The position numbers were made by a program, and so were the translations under genes. 64,000 nucleotides of DNA from NCBI GenBank assembly GCA_023630585.1, contig CM042542.1:27795755-27859754 (forward strand), in the 5' to 3' direction. Below are positions 33,061 through 45,392 of this stretch, in pieces. Each line of letters begins with the position of its first letter. Within the stretch, counting starts at the first letter, position 1. Under the pieces are notes generated by a model. That model saw only the letters and a program-made list of their open reading frames with translations, made no database searches and was not told the origin of the DNA. This DNA comes from Cranoglanis bouderius. Its lineage: Eukaryota; Chordata; Actinopteri; Siluriformes; Cranoglanididae.

Positions 33061-35450
33061 AATTCCAGAAAAATCCTCTTACCGTGCTAACATTGGCTAG
33101 TTAGCCTTAGACTAGACTTAGCACAAGCTAGCTATATAGCTAAGAACAATCACCAAATCAGCACATAGTTTTCAACAGAACTTCAGAAACACTAAAACAC
33201 TCCTCACACTTGAATGTTGGTGAGTGATATGTTTTTATTAAACACACACCTCATATCATTTAGTTGGTGATTAGTACAGACAGATAATTCCTGTCTTTTC
33301 AGCTCAAGTGTAACAAAACCTAATCTAGCCTACTTAAACCCGGCCAGATCGCTAATTTAGCCAGTTAGCTCCCATTCTTGCTAAGCTAACAGGAAAATGT
33401 TTTTAGTAAACTCTGATAATCAGATGATCTCATATGGAATTATAAATGTTTTTTAGAAATAGCTAGTCAACATGTTCGACCGCTAGTCTTTTGAGTCTGC
33501 TAATCTTTACACCTTAATGTTCTGTTATTTCTGGCATCCATTTTCTGTTCTTCAGCATTTTTCTGGTTTAAATGTGTAATTCTGTTTTACGTTTATTACA
33601 ACAAATATTATTTATATAATTATGAATTTTTACACAGAACCAAAAAAATAAATCTTTTTAACAAATTGTTGTTAAAGATGTTCTTCAGTCGTGTGTCTCT
33701 ATATAAACAATATTCTAAACATTGCCATGTGACTGTTGTTGGGTAAAGAAATTGTACTGAAATTTAGCTACATTTTAAATAAAAAAATATTCAGAGTGGG
33801 CCACTTTGCTCTTGGCATGAACATTACTTAAGTATTTGATTACAGGCCTTTAGAGTTTGGACAATATAATTATAATCATCAACTGAAGAAGCGGTTTAAA
33901 GTGAGCTCAATTATATCTACATCTGATCAGTGTATATTTCTTATCTATGCTAATGAGAGGTCTGAGGTAGTTTCTGCTGAACGAGTTCACATTAGTTTGG
34001 CCAGTTTTACTTCATTAGTCAACACAACAGAGCAGCTTGTTCAGCAAAGTAAGATTTAGTCACTAGCAGAATGGAGCAGTAAAAAGTCGAGTGCTGTTGT
34101 AATCAGATATTTAAGTTTGAATTAAGAAGACGATGTGTTTTTTACAGTGTAATGAACTCCAGCACTTACTGCATTTCGAGTACAGAAGTTCTCCATAATT
34201 AACCAGAAGAAATAGGAATACTGTTGCTCAGGTTCAGCCACGTGTAGCAAACACTTCACATATTTATTGACAAGACACGTATTTATCACACTGCAGGATG
34301 TCGGACTCCCCTGGAGTTAAAACCGAGGAAGAACAGAGGAACAAATGTTGTTCATCATGACTGTAACTAGCTAAAAGTACAGTGAGGTCTGGAGCTCAGG
34401 AGTTTCAGTGTGTTCTGCCTGTCCAGCATGAATGATGATCAACTCCTTCTTCAGGATGAGGTATAAACACCTCAGCGCAGTTTCTCATCATGAGCACCAC
34501 CATCATCTTCACTAAGCTTCTGGAAGTCTCCAGAACAGCAGCAGTTTATACGGTTCTGCTTATTTATATGCTTAAAGTTATTTTAAATGAATCAAAAGAC
34601 ATTTTTTTATATTCACTATTCATTTTTATAAAGGTGAGAATTTCTCAGCTGTTTCCTCTCTCTCCTGTCTCTATAATAAAAACATGTGAATAACTGACCT
34701 AAAAAACTGCACTGTAAAATTGTCCAACTGTAAAAGTGTATTGTGGTCCTGAACACACAGCACAGCTACAGTAACGGTCTAACACTGCACTTCTACTGAG
34801 TCACAAATAAAACACTCAGCAATCTCACTTCATTCACATTCTCTTTTAGTTTAGTTTTACTCTTTATTTATTTGTGTTTCCAGCACCCAAGCTCACTTTA
34901 TTTCAACTTATGTGTATTACATTTCAGAAATTCTGTAATAATGTCTTTAGTAAATATTAAACTTTACCAGATAACGATAATAATTTACCTCCTAACTACA
35001 GAAACAGTAAATAAACTTATCAGTGTTAATAAACAGAAATGAGGCTCGATGTCCCACAGTAAACACTATGGAGTCTCATCAGGATAAATACATTAAAAAC
35101 ACCTTTCTTTTCTGTTTATATATTGTATATTTGATGTTAAAAATTGCTTCGTCACCATCTTTTCTACGAGTGTATTTTTGTTCAGACATTTTGAGGGTGT
35201 GTGAGACTGAATATAAAAAACAGGATTGAACAATATTGTGTTGAAAGGTTTTTACAGTGCAGTCCTCAAACACCTGAACTGTTGTGTTTCACTCACAGTC
35301 ACTGTTTATTTTCTACTACACACAGTGTAAATGACATTTATACAACATTTATACACAACTGTATTAAAGGACAGGAATACATACAGTGCATGGACTTAAA
35401 GCCTTTCACTTACTGTTTAAAAAATCTTAAAGAGTATATATATATATATA
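33061..35450. other. AT-rich intergenic sequence, no gene recognised
   Basis: About 2.4 kb with only short, unsupported open frames. A few gctagct phrases lie near 33090-33140 and 33350-33390. A short TA run precedes the Tc1 element. No exon, RNA or element end was identified. Confidence 0.5.
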
Positions 35451-35452
35451 CA

Positions 35453-36958
35453 CAGGTGCATCTCAATAAATTAGAATGTCGTGGAAAAGTTCATTTATTT
35501 CAGTAATTCAACTCAAATTGTGAAACTCGTGTATTAAATAAATTCAATGCACACAGACTGAAGTAGTTTAAGTCTTTGGTTCTTTTAATTGTGATGATTT
35601 TGGCTCACATTTAACAAAAACCCACCAATTCACTATCTCAACAAATTAGAATACTTCATAAGACCAATAAAAAAAACATTTTTAGTGAATTGTTGGCCTT
35701 CTGGAAAGTATGTTCATTTACTGTACATGTACTCAATACTTGGTAGGGGCTCCTTTTGCTTTAATTACTGCCTCAATTCGGCGTGGCATGGAGGTGATCA
35801 GTTTGTGGCACTGCTGAGGTGGTATGGAAGCCCAGGTTTCTTTGACAGTGGCCTTCAGCTCATCTGCATTTTTTGGTCTCTTGTTTCTCATTTTCCTCTT
35901 GACAATACCCCATAGATTCTCTATGGGGTTCAGGTGTGGTGAGTTTGCTGGCCAGTCAAGCACACCAACACCATGGTCATTTAACCAACTTTTGGTGCTT
36001 TTGGCAGTGTGGGCAGGTGCCAAATCCTGCTGGAAAATGAAATCAGCATCTTCAAAAAGCTGGTCAGCAGAAGGAAGCATGAAGTGCTCCAAAATTTCTT
36101 GGTAAATGGATGCAATGACTTTGGTTTTCAAAAAACACAATGGACCAACACCAGCAGATGACATTGCACCCCAAATCATCACAGACTGTGTAAACTGAAC
36201 ACTGGACTTCAAGCAACTTGGGCTATGAGCTTCTCCACCCTTCCTCCAGACTCTAGGACCTTGGTTTCCAAATGAAATACAAAACTTGCTCTCATCTGAA
36301 AAGTGGACTTTGGACCACTGGGCAACAGTCCAGTTCTTCTTCTCCTTAGCCCAGGTAAGTCGCCTCTGACGTTGTCTGTGGTTCAGGAGTGGCTTAACAA
36401 GAGGAATACGACAACTGTAGCCAAATTCCTTGACACATCTGTGTGTGGTGGCTCTTGATGCCTTGACCCCAGCCTCAGTCCATTCCTTGTGAAGTTCATT
36501 CAAATTCTTGAATCGATTTTGCATGACAATCCTCATAAGGCTGCGGTTCTCTCGGTTGGTTGTGCATCTTTTTCTTCCACACTTCTTCCTTCCACTCAAC
36601 TTTCTGTTAACTTGCTTGGATACAGCACTCTGTGAACAGCCAGCTTCTTTGGCAATGAATGTTTGTGGCTTACCTAGTGAACCAAACTGAGAGACCATTT
36701 TGAAGGCTCAGGAAACCTTTGCAGGTGTTTTGAGTTGATTAGCTGATTGGCAGGTCACCATATTCTAATTTGTTGAGATAGTGAATTGGTGGGTTTTTGT
36801 TAAATGTAAACCAAAATCATCACAATTAAAAGAACCAAAGACTTAAACTACTTCAGTCTGTGTGCATTGAATTTATTTAATACACGAGTTTCACAATTTG
36901 AGTTGAATTACTGAAATAAATTAACTTTTTCACGACATTCTAATTTATTGAGATGCAC

Positions 36959-36961
<3 letters not shown>
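35453..36961 (-). mobile_element. Tc1-like transposon, nearly complete, in a TA repeat
   Basis: Inverted ends of about 200 bases (caggtgcatctcaataaatt at 35453 and its reverse complement ending at 36961) enclose a complete transposase frame on the minus strand. The element sits in a TA microsatellite (35435-35450 and 36962-37043), consistent with TA-specific Tc1 insertion. The left end has ca rather than ta next to it. The length of about 1.5 kb is normal for the family. Confidence 0.92.
35733..36698 (-). CDS. Tc1-like transposase, DD34E, open frame
   Basis: The 321-residue frame starts at ATG 36698. The N-terminal third is a helix-turn-helix DNA-binding region (FIAKEAGCSQSAVSKQVNR) with an arginine-rich linker. 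The catalytic triad is present: D135 in HFSDESKF, D225 in QQDLAPAHT and E260 in NPIENLW, with 34 residues between the last two. It would bind the inverted ends and cut and paste the element at TA. It is slightly shorter than typical Tc1 transposases (about 340), so either the start lies a little upstream or the family is short. A second copy at 42468-43334 has several differences, for example DQWSNILFSDGSKF, where the residue after D is changed. Confidence 0.92.
   Translation of the reverse strand: MVSQFGSLGKPQTFIAKEAGCSQSAVSKQVNRKLSGRKKCGRKRCTTNRENRSLMRIVMQNRFKNLNELHKEWTEAGVKASRATTHRCVKEFGYSCRIPLVKPLLNHRQRQRRLTWAKEKKNWTVAQWSKVHFSDESKFCISFGNQGPRVWRKGGEAHSPSCLKSSVQFTQSVMIWGAMSSAGVGPLCFLKTKVIASIYQEILEHFMLPSADQLFEDADFIFQQDLAPAHTAKSTKSWLNDHGVGVLDWPANSPHLNPIENLWGIVKRKMRNKRPKNADELKATVKETWASIPPQQCHKLITSMPRRIEAVIKAKGAPTKY

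Positions 36962-37043
<82 letters not shown>
36962..37043. repeat. AT dinucleotide microsatellite
   Basis: About 40 at units directly beside the Tc1 right end. Confidence 0.97.
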
Positions 37044-37049
<6 letters not shown>

Positions 37050-37632
37050 AACAAGATGAAATCAATATTACAATCAATCATCTGTGGAGAAATGAATGTT
37101 TCACTGCCGTGTTCCAACAAACTGAAAGAAACCATGTTGATCAGAAACACAGTCTGAATAAAGAGATAAAAATGTGGAGGTAATAATAATGTGTAAACAG
37201 CTCCAACACATGGATGTGTATTTGTGTAATCAGTGTGATGATGTGATGATATCTCTGTGTTGTGTGTAGACGCTGAAGGATTTGACTTTGGATTGTAAAA
37301 GATGTTATTAAAGCCTGAAGTAACTTGTAGCTGAGTGGATAAAAGGATGTGATCAGTCACGGTTATTGTTATGGAACTTCTACATCTGAATATGAATGAT
37401 TCAGCTCCCAAACTGCTGGAAATGTGGGACGGGTTCTAACACTTCACCTAAACTGCTTTATCCTGGAGAAGAGGTTTGAGGTGAGACTCCTGTCATACAC
37501 CAGTCCTGCTGAGTTTATTATTCTTAATGCTGTAAGACAGAGAAGAGCATCAGTGTAAACACACACACACACACACAGTATTCAGTATGATACAGTAGAG
37601 TAGAGTAAAGAGACAGTAAGTCAGTAACTCAC
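37044..37632. other. Sequence downstream of LRR exons, nothing certain
   Basis: It holds a short AC run (about 37560-37577) and AT-rich sequence. It may include intron or 3' exon of the NLR-type gene, but no domain was recognised. Confidence 0.4.
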
Positions 37633-37809
37633 TGTAGTGTCTCCAGTTTACAGTGTGGATCCTTCAGTAGATCAGAGAGCAGCTTCACTCCTGATTCTCC
37701 TGGATTATTAAAGTTCAGATCCAGTTCTCTCAGGTGTGATGAGGAGTTTGACCTCAGAGCTGAAGCCAGAGCAGCACAACCTTCATCTGTAATCCTGCAG
37801 AAACTCATC
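37633..37809 (-). CDS. NLR-type leucine-rich-repeat exon
   Basis: Minus-strand exon with acceptor ttcttgcag and donor gtgagt. It encodes ITDEGCAALASALRSN, then HLRELDLNFNNPGESGVKLL and DLLKDPHCKLETL. This is the ribonuclease-inhibitor-type LRR of the large fish NLR (NLRC3-like) families, which are cytoplasmic immune sensors. The length of about 177 nt is close to the usual one-repeat exon of 174 nt. No NACHT or B30.2 exon was found in the window, so the gene is partial or a pseudogene. Confidence 0.8.
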
Positions 37810-37981
37810 CTGCAAGAAAGAAAACCTTCTCACACTTAACACACTCAGTTTTATCTCTGAAAACATCAACTACACAAAATCTTTATATACAGAACATTTA
37901 CTCTCCATCTCACACACACAACAATGACAATATATATCACTACAATTACAATCACCACAGTGTGTGTGTGTGTGTGTGTAC

Positions 37982-38155
37982 CTCAGTATCTCCAGTGTAC
38001 AGTGTGGATTCTCCAGTCCAGCAGAGAGCAGCTTCACTCCTGAATCCTGCAGGTTATTGTTCCTCAGGTCCAGTTCTCTCAGTCTGGAGGAGTTTGAGCT
38101 GAGAACTGAGGACAGAACTCTACAGCTTTCCTCTGTCAGATCACACTCACACAGA
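37982..38155 (-). CDS. NLR-type leucine-rich-repeat exon, upstream neighbour
   Basis: A 174-nt minus-strand exon is bounded by ctcttccag and gtacac. It encodes CDLTEESCRVLSSVLSSN, RLRELDLRNNNLQDSGVKLL and AGLENPHCTLEI. It precedes the exon at 37633-37809 in transcription order with a 172-base intron containing a TG run. It has the standard length and phase for fish NLR LRR exons, so the two likely belong to one gene or gene fragment. Confidence 0.82.
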
Positions 38156-38588
38156 CTGGAAGAGAAATGATGAAATATCAGAAGTCTGATCTCAAACACA
38201 CAAACACAGCCATAATCCAGCTAAAGTTGATGATGTAACAGAAATGTGAGTGTGTTTCTCTCACACACAGAAATCAGAGGACAGGACGCCACATCAGCAC
38301 ATTTACAGGAGCAGTGACTCTTTCTGCATTTTATTACAGAAAATAAAGAATTATACAACTCTACACTACCAGTTAATAACATGCAGGGCGGCTCGTATCA
38401 GTGCACTAGCAGGGCTAATAATAATAATAATAAAAAAATTTAAAAAATATTTGCAGTTAATAAATGTTTTAAAGAGGATTGTTTTGGATTTTTTTGTGAT
38501 GAAAAATCACAGGGGAATACAGGGCAGTGTACAAGAATGACAGAAATGTGACCACAGTGAGACAGGAAACATCAACTACATGTAGAAA

Positions 38589-38589
<1 letters not shown>

Positions 38590-38639
<50 letters not shown>

Positions 38640-38661
38640 TCTGATTCTCCTGTTTGGAAGG

Positions 38662-38711
<50 letters not shown>
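38590..38711. repeat. Compound microsatellite (AC)n ... (GA)n
   Basis: About 24 ac units, 26 bases of unique sequence, then about 24 ga units. The GA run ends directly at the poly-T (minus-strand poly-A) of the LINE at 38712-42187. Confidence 0.95.
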
Positions 38712-38712
<1 letters not shown>

Positions 38713-41700
38713 TTTTTTTTTTTTTGAGATTTCAATACCTCTTTATTTATTCAAATTATGTAAAACACAAAATCTCTGTACTCAAACCAGAGATAGATTT
38801 AAAAAAGAGAAATAAAGATTTAAATCAGCACAGTCCCAAAAAAAAGAACATTCTCTACAACCGAACATAAAACGTTTTTAAAACATCATATATTTGTGAA
38901 CTCCTCTACATTATTTGTAGTTCTATAAAAATCAAAATCAACTTTTAGTCTGGCTTTCATCATTCTAACAAAAACAGTGTTTACATCAAAATCTAAGGAG
39001 TTTTCTCTTTTATTTCTTCTGCTGAGGTATATAGCCATTTTTGCTTGACCTAATACAAAATTAAATAGCTGACATTTCACTCTGCATTTCTGACTGTATC
39101 TAAAACCAAGAATAAACACCTGCTGAGAAAATTTTTCTCCAAACATCATAAACATTTGTTGTAACAGCTGAAAAAAAGAACGTAGTCTGTCACACTCCAA
39201 AAAGCAGTGATACACTGTTTCTCTCTGCAAACAAAAAGGACAATTATCACTTACATTGGGATTAATAACAGAAATGAAAGCATTAACAGATACAATACCA
39301 TGTAGGATTCTCCACTGCAAATCTCCAACCCTTTTTGTCAACGGTGGTTTGTATAATGCTCTCCACTCAGGTCTGACCTCAGTATCAAGCCCTAGATGAG
39401 CTCTCCAAGGAGTGTCAGCCTTACCATTTAATTTACCTTTGTTTAGAATTTTAACAAACAGTTTATACATGATTTTTCCTCCCATGACATCCAACCTGTT
39501 TGTGAGAGTCTCTCTGGACTCTAACAGTTGACCAGTGCATTCTCTAAAATCAGGAAAGATAGTCAATTTAGGAAAAGAATCATCAATACTTGGTCGACGG
39601 CGTCCGTTACAGTAATCATTTAACAAAGAGAGTTCAGTCTTTGTGAGTTCACTCTTCCAAGTGTTGAGCAGTCGACTTATGACCCTGGTAGATCTAACTC
39701 CTACCTGAGAGGCTAGACTTGCAGTGTCGGTCAATTTAGGTCCACATCGATCCACCACCTGTCCCAGTGTGACGATCCCAGCCGAACAGAATGACTGCAT
39801 CACAGATGGTCCTGCTATATGCTCTACATTGAAGCGGGTCCCATGCACTACTGGCTCTTTCAACAGCCCTGATAGGGACTCACAGCTTGTTGCTCTTTGT
39901 TTATGGAACATCCCCCACACATTGAACAGTCCTTGGTAGAACTTTGGGAGATTGTACAGTTTATGAGCACTCAAGTCCATCAGAAACAAAGGCTCAAAAA
40001 GACCCAAATTTCGTCCTCAGGTCAGTATGGTTCGGGCTAAGGGTCTCCAGACAAGGTCTATGGGCCCAACCAGGAGTCTCTGAATGAACTGGAGTCAGAA
40101 AGTAGCACCCCTGCTGGCGAGATGAATGAGACCCTGCCCTCCTTCCTCTTTTGGTAAGAACAGTACGCTCTGTGGGATCCAATGCAGACGGTCCCAGAAA
40201 AAGTCCACCAACACCGCCTGTATCCTGCCCAGCAGTTGTGCAGGTGGGTCTACACATGATAAGCGGTGCCACAGCATACATGACACCAAGTTGTTGATCA
40301 CTAGTGTACGACCCCTAAAAGACATGTGTGGTAAGATCCATTTCCATTTCTTAAGACGTCCTTCAACTTTTTCTAAAACATTGTCCCAGTTTTTACACAC
40401 AAAAGTATCATTACCAAGATACACACCAAGATATTTGAAACCACCCTTGTTCCAAATTAACCCGGCAGGTAAAACGAGTTTCTTGCTTAACTCATCACTA
40501 ATTGTTACTGCTTCACTTTTTCCCCAGTTAGTCTTAGCAGAGGACAATAAACCAAAGTCATTAATATTTTCTACAAGGGTGTCAATATCTTCCTGTTTCT
40601 TGACAATGACAACAACATTGTCGGCATAAGCAGATAGTTTAAAAACTGTCTCACATCCAGGAAGGCGTACACCCGAAAGAGACTGTCTTAATTTATGTAG
40701 GAGAGGCTCTATGGCCAGGGAGTACAACATGCCAGATAATGAGCAGCCTTGTCTGACTCCCCTCTGAACCTTAAAGGGAGCACTTAAACCACCGTTGATC
40801 TTTAAAATACTCTCAATGTCACTGTACAGGACTCGGATCATTTTTATAAAACCAGAGCTGAACCCAAAAGCTTCTAGTGTTTGCCACAAATACTGATGTT
40901 CAACTCTGTCAAAAGCCTTTTCTTGATCTATAGAAATCAGACAAATTTCACAGCCTAATGAATTGGAGAGGTCCAAAACATCACAAATTAAGATAATGTT
41001 GTCAGATATCAACCTATTCGGTATACAGTAAGTCTGGTCAACATGAATGGAATGCTCCATCACTTTTCTCAGCCTCATGGCCAACACCTTTGAGAAAAGT
41101 TTGTAATCAGTGCAGAGCAGAGCCACTGGCCGCCAGTTTTTGATCTCTTGTAAATCTCCCTTTTTAGGGAGAAGAGTGAGGGTTGCTCTCCTGCAGCTCA
41201 ATGGTAAGAGTCCTTTGCTCAAACTGTTTCTGAGAACAAGCAGCAGATCTTTCCCAATTTCAGGCCAGAAAGCTTTATAAAAGTCCACTGGAAGACCATC
41301 AATGCCTGGAGCTTTGCCACTCTCTAGGCTCTGTAATGCAGATTGTAGCTCATCAGCAGAGATTTGTGTTTCCATCTCTGCATTAGCCTCTTCGGATACC
41401 TTGGGTAAGTCCTCATAGAAGGCCTGTGCCACTTCTGGTCTCTCTTGGAACTCCTTCTTGAAGAGCTTCTCGTAGAAAGTGACTGCACATTTGCGGATCT
41501 CCACAGACTCCTGCAGGGGTTGCCCGGTGCTGGACCGCAGAGAGTGCATAAGTCTCCTTTGTCCATTCCTGCGTTCAAGGCCGAAAAAAAAGTGAGAGGG
41601 TGCATCCATTTTTGCGATATTTTGATAACGAGAGCGGACCAGAGCTCCTTGAGCAGAAAAACCCAACAGGTTAGATAGAGCTGTCTTTTTTCTTTTGAGA

Positions 41701-42187
41701 ACTTTAAAATGTTCTCTGTCTCTTGTGGAGTCTGCTAAATCTTGCAGCTTCATTATTTCACTCTCCAAAGCTTTCATAGATCTAGTCATGTCTCTTGTGA
41801 CATTGAGAGTATACTGTAGGCACAGCTGTTTGATCTTGCTCTTCCCTATATCCCACCACTGTTGTAAAGAAGTATATTCAGATTTTGTCTTTGTATAACC
41901 ATCCCAGAAATATCTGAAAGCTTCTTTAAAAACATTATCAGAAAGCAGGGTTGCATTAAAATGCCAGTAGGCACTATTGCATTTCACATCTTTAACAAAG
42001 ATAGAAACTTGTACAAGGGAATGATCTGAAACACCAACTGGGTGTATTAAGCAACTTTTAAGTACGTTACTCTGATGTTTGAAGCAGTAGAATCTGTCAA
42101 GCCTAGCCAAAGATAAAGAATTGTCTTTTATATGAGTCCAGGTATATTGACGTTGAGTAGAGTGAAAAAGCCTCCAAACATCACATA
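38712..42187 (-). mobile_element. Tx1-group LINE ending in a TC microsatellite (Kibi-like)
   Basis: A minus-strand LINE has endonuclease tail, reverse transcriptase and C-terminal region. Its 3' end is a poly-A of about 14 bases (38712-38725) joined directly to a (TC)n run on the same strand. The RT motifs (LCTDYKLFSKVLAMRL, SIDQEKAFDRVEHQYLW) are close to those of the Keno-like element. Kibi is an established Tx1-group family that inserts in TC repeats, so the location suggests a Kibi-like element. The 5' part is cut off at 42188 by a Tc1 transposon followed by the gap. Confidence 0.75.
38886..42185 (-). pseudogene. ORF2 of the Kibi-like LINE, truncated and frameshifted
   Basis: Coding sequence is open from the Tc1 junction (DVWRLFHSTQRQYTWTH), through SLARLDRFYCF and GVSDHSLVQ at the end of the endonuclease. 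It continues to RT motifs PGIDGLPVDFYK, NWRPVALLCTDYK, SIDQEKAFDRVEHQY, RGVRQGCSLSGMLYS and KLSAYADNVVVIV. The catalytic YADD box reads YADN. Near 40000-40110 a stop and frameshift interrupt it. The remainder (40007-38886) continues with DLSAHKLYNLPKFYQGL and a C-terminal cluster CPFCLQRETVYHCFLECD. The YADN change, the frameshift and the missing 5' end all argue it is inactive. Confidence 0.85.
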
Positions 42188-43342
42188 CAGGTGCATCTCA
42201 ATAAATTAGAATGTCGTGGAAAAGTTAGTTTATTTCAGTAATTCAACTCAAATTGTGAAACTCGTGTATTAAATAAATTCAATGCACACAGACTGAAGTA
42301 GTTTAAGTCTTTGGTTCTTTTAATTGTGATGATTTTGGCTCACATTTAACAAAAACCCACCAATTCACTATCTCAACAAATTAGAATACTTCATAAGACC
42401 AATAAAAAAAACTTTTTTAGTGAATTGCTGGCCTTCTGGAAAGTATGTTCATTTACTGTACATGTACTCAATACTTGGTAGGGGCTCCTTTTGCTTTAAT
42501 TGCTGCCTCAATTCGGCGTGGCATGGAGGTGATCAGTTTGTGGCACTGCTGAGGTGGTATGGAAGCCCAGGTTTCTTTGACAGTGGCCTTCAGCTCATCT
42601 GCATTTTTTGGTCTCTTGTTTCTCATTTTCCTCTTGACAATACCCCATAGATTCTCTATGGGGTTCAGGTCTGGTGAGTTTGCTGGCCAGTCAAGCACAC
42701 CAACACCATGGTCATTTAACCAACTTTTGGTGCTTTTGGCAGTGTGGGCAGGTGCCAAATCCTGCTGGAAAATGAAATCAGCATCTTCAAAATGCTGGTC
42801 AGCTGAAGGAAGCATGAAGTGCTCCAAAATTTCTTGGTAAACGGGTGCAGTGACTTTGGTTTTCAAAAAACACAATGGACCAACACCAGCAGATGACATT
42901 GCACCCCAAATCATCACAGACTGTGGAAACTGAACACTGGACTTCAAGCAACTTGGGCTATGAGCTTCTCCACCCTTCCTCCAGACTCTAGGACCTTGGT
43001 TTCCAAATGAAATACAAAACTTGCTCCCATCTGAAAAGAGGATATTGGACCACTGGTCAACAGTCCAGTTCTTCTTCTCGTTAGCCCAGGTAAGATGCCT
43101 CTGACGTTGTCTGTGGTTCAGGAGTGGCTTAACAAGAGGAATACGACAACTGTAGCCAAATTCCTTGGCACGTCTGTGTGTGGTGGCTCTTGATGCCTTG
43201 ACCCCAGCCTCAGTCCATTCCTTGTGAAGTTCACTCAAATTCTTGAATCGATTTTGCTTGACAATCCTCATAAGGCTGCGGTTCTCTCGGTTGGTTGTGC
43301 ATCTTTTTCTTCCACAATTTTTCCTTCCACTCAACTTTCTGT
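42188..43342 (-). mobile_element. Second Tc1-like copy, cut by the gap
   Basis: Same family as 35453-36961, starting ta-caggtgcatctcaataaa inside the LINE endonuclease sequence. Only the left inverted end and most of the transposase are present before the gap. It is nearly identical to the first copy, indicating recent activity. Confidence 0.93.
42468..43342 (-). CDS. Tc1-like transposase, N-terminus lost in the gap
   Basis: An open frame of 288 residues from the first internal ATG ends at the same stop motif (KAKGAPTKY) as the first copy. QQDLAPAHT and NPIENLW carry the second aspartate and the glutamate. The first motif reads LFSDGSKF, keeping the aspartate. The N-terminal about 30 residues fall in the gap. 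Apart from that the frame is unbroken. Confidence 0.88.
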
Positions 43343-43442
43343 NNNNNNNNNNNNNNNNNNNNNNNNNNNNNNNNNNNNNNNNNNNNNNNNNNNNNNNNNN
43401 NNNNNNNNNNNNNNNNNNNNNNNNNNNNNNNNNNNNNNNNNN
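43343..43442. other. Assembly gap, 100 N
   Basis: Exactly 100 N between a Tc1 element and the middle of an RTE LINE. The orientation of the flanking contigs is therefore uncertain. Confidence 0.99.
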
Positions 43443-45392
43443 CTTCCCACAGCTTCACTGTATGGCTCATCAGCTTAATACCTCTGTAGTTTCCACAACT
43501 CCCACAACTCTTTTTTAGTTCTTAAAAATCGGCACCAAAACACCCTCCTCCCTTCCTCAGGCAATCCTCTCTTCACTCTCCAAGACCTCGTTGAACAACC
43601 TAGTTAAAAACTCTACTGCCATCTCTCCCAGACACTATCCCATACTCCCTCCACTGGTATGTCATCAGGACCAACCGCCTTTCCTCTCTTCATGCGCTTC
43701 AAAGCTCTCCCAACTTCACCCTTGCTAATCCTTTCTACTTCCTGCTCAAGCCAACAATATTTGCTCTTACCCACTCTTCTTCGCTCTCTCTGTCATTTCT
43801 TCTCATTCATCGGTTCCTCAAAGTACTCTTTCCATCTTTCCCTCACCCTCCTGTCACCTGCCGACACATATCCATCTCTATCTTTAATCACTCTAACCTG
43901 CTGCACACACTTACCATCTCTGTCCCTCTGCCTCGCCAACGGACACAAATCCCGCCTCACCTTCCTTACTGTCTACAACCTTGCACACATGTCCTCATAA
44001 GCTTTCTGTTTGGCCTTTGCCACCTTTATCTTAACCTCATGCTGCATCTCCCTATATTCCTGTCTACTTTCCTCCGTCCTCTCACTGTCCCACTTCTTCC
44101 TAGCTAACCTCTTCCTCTGGATACTCTCCTGAACTTCCTCATTCCACCACCAAGTCTCCTTTCCTCCTTCCAGATGACACACCTAGCACCTTCCTACCTG
44201 TCTCCCTGATCACTTTGGCTGTAGTAGACCAGTCATCTGGAAGCACCTCCTGACCACCTAAAGCCTGTCTCAACTCCTCCCGGAAGACCGCACAGCACTC
44301 TTCCTTTTCCAACTTCCACCACTTTGTCGCCTGCTCTGCCTTTGCTTTCTTCATCTTCCTCACCACCAGAGTCATCTTACACACCACCATCCTGTGCTGT
44401 CTAGCTACACTCTCTCCTACCACTACTTTGCAATCGCTAATCTCCATCAGATTACAGTGTCTACATAAGATATGGTCCACCTGTGCGCTCCTGCCCACCG
44501 CTCTTATACGCCACCCTGTGTTCCTGCCTCTTCTGAAAGTAGGTGTTCACCCCCGCCATCTCCAAACTTTTAGCAAAGTCTACCAACCTACGTCCCTTCT
44601 GGGTTCCTTACCTGAAGACCAAACCTGCCCATCACTTCCTCATCCCCACTATTCCCTTCACCAACATGTCCATTAAAGTCTGCCCCCATCACCACTCTCT
44701 CACCTCTGGGAACACTCTGCACCACTTCCTCAAGCTCGCCTCCAGAATCTGTCTTTCTCCTCTTGCTCACAACCTACTTGTGGAGCGTAAGCACCAACAA
44801 CATTCAACATCACACCTTCAATTTCCAGCTTCGACTCATCAACTTATCTGACACTCTCTTTACCTCCAGAACATTCTTCACAAACTCCTCCTTCGGGATC
44901 ACACCTACGCCATTTCTCTTCCTGTCCACACCATGATAAAACGGTTTAAACTCCTGCTCCAATGCTTCTAGCCTTGCTCCCTTTCCACCTGGTCATCTGG
45001 ACACACAGAATGTCGACTTTCCTCCTCCGCATCATATCTACCAGCTCTCTGCCTTTACCCGTCATCGCACTCAACATTCAAAGTCCCTACTTTCAGTCCT
45101 AAACTCCTGCCTTTCCTCTTCTCTCTCTCTGCCTACGGCCACACCTTCCTCCTCTCCTTCTTCGACCAACAGTAGCCCGATTTCCGCCAGTGCCCTGTGG
45201 GTCAACGGCACTGATGGCGGTCGCCGTTAACCCGGCCCCAACCGATCCGGTGTGGAAGTCATGTTAGAGATTGGCATATTGAATCTGGCAAACGCTTTAC
45301 GCCGGATGCCCTTCCCGACACAACCCTCTCTATTTATCCGGCTTGGGACCGCACAAAAAGTACACTGGCTTGTGACCTCCTGTGGCTAGATT
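43443..45392 (-). mobile_element. RTE LINE, right copy A, cut by the gap
   Basis: Same insertion as 4609-7728, inverted; only the 5' about 1.9 kb is present. The flanking duplication (45393-45408) matches. It carries additional small insertions relative to the other copies, so it is also a pseudogene. Confidence 0.92.

Noticed and set aside
36948..37157. Open frame of alternating isoleucine and tyrosine
   Set aside because: It is a translation of the AT microsatellite.
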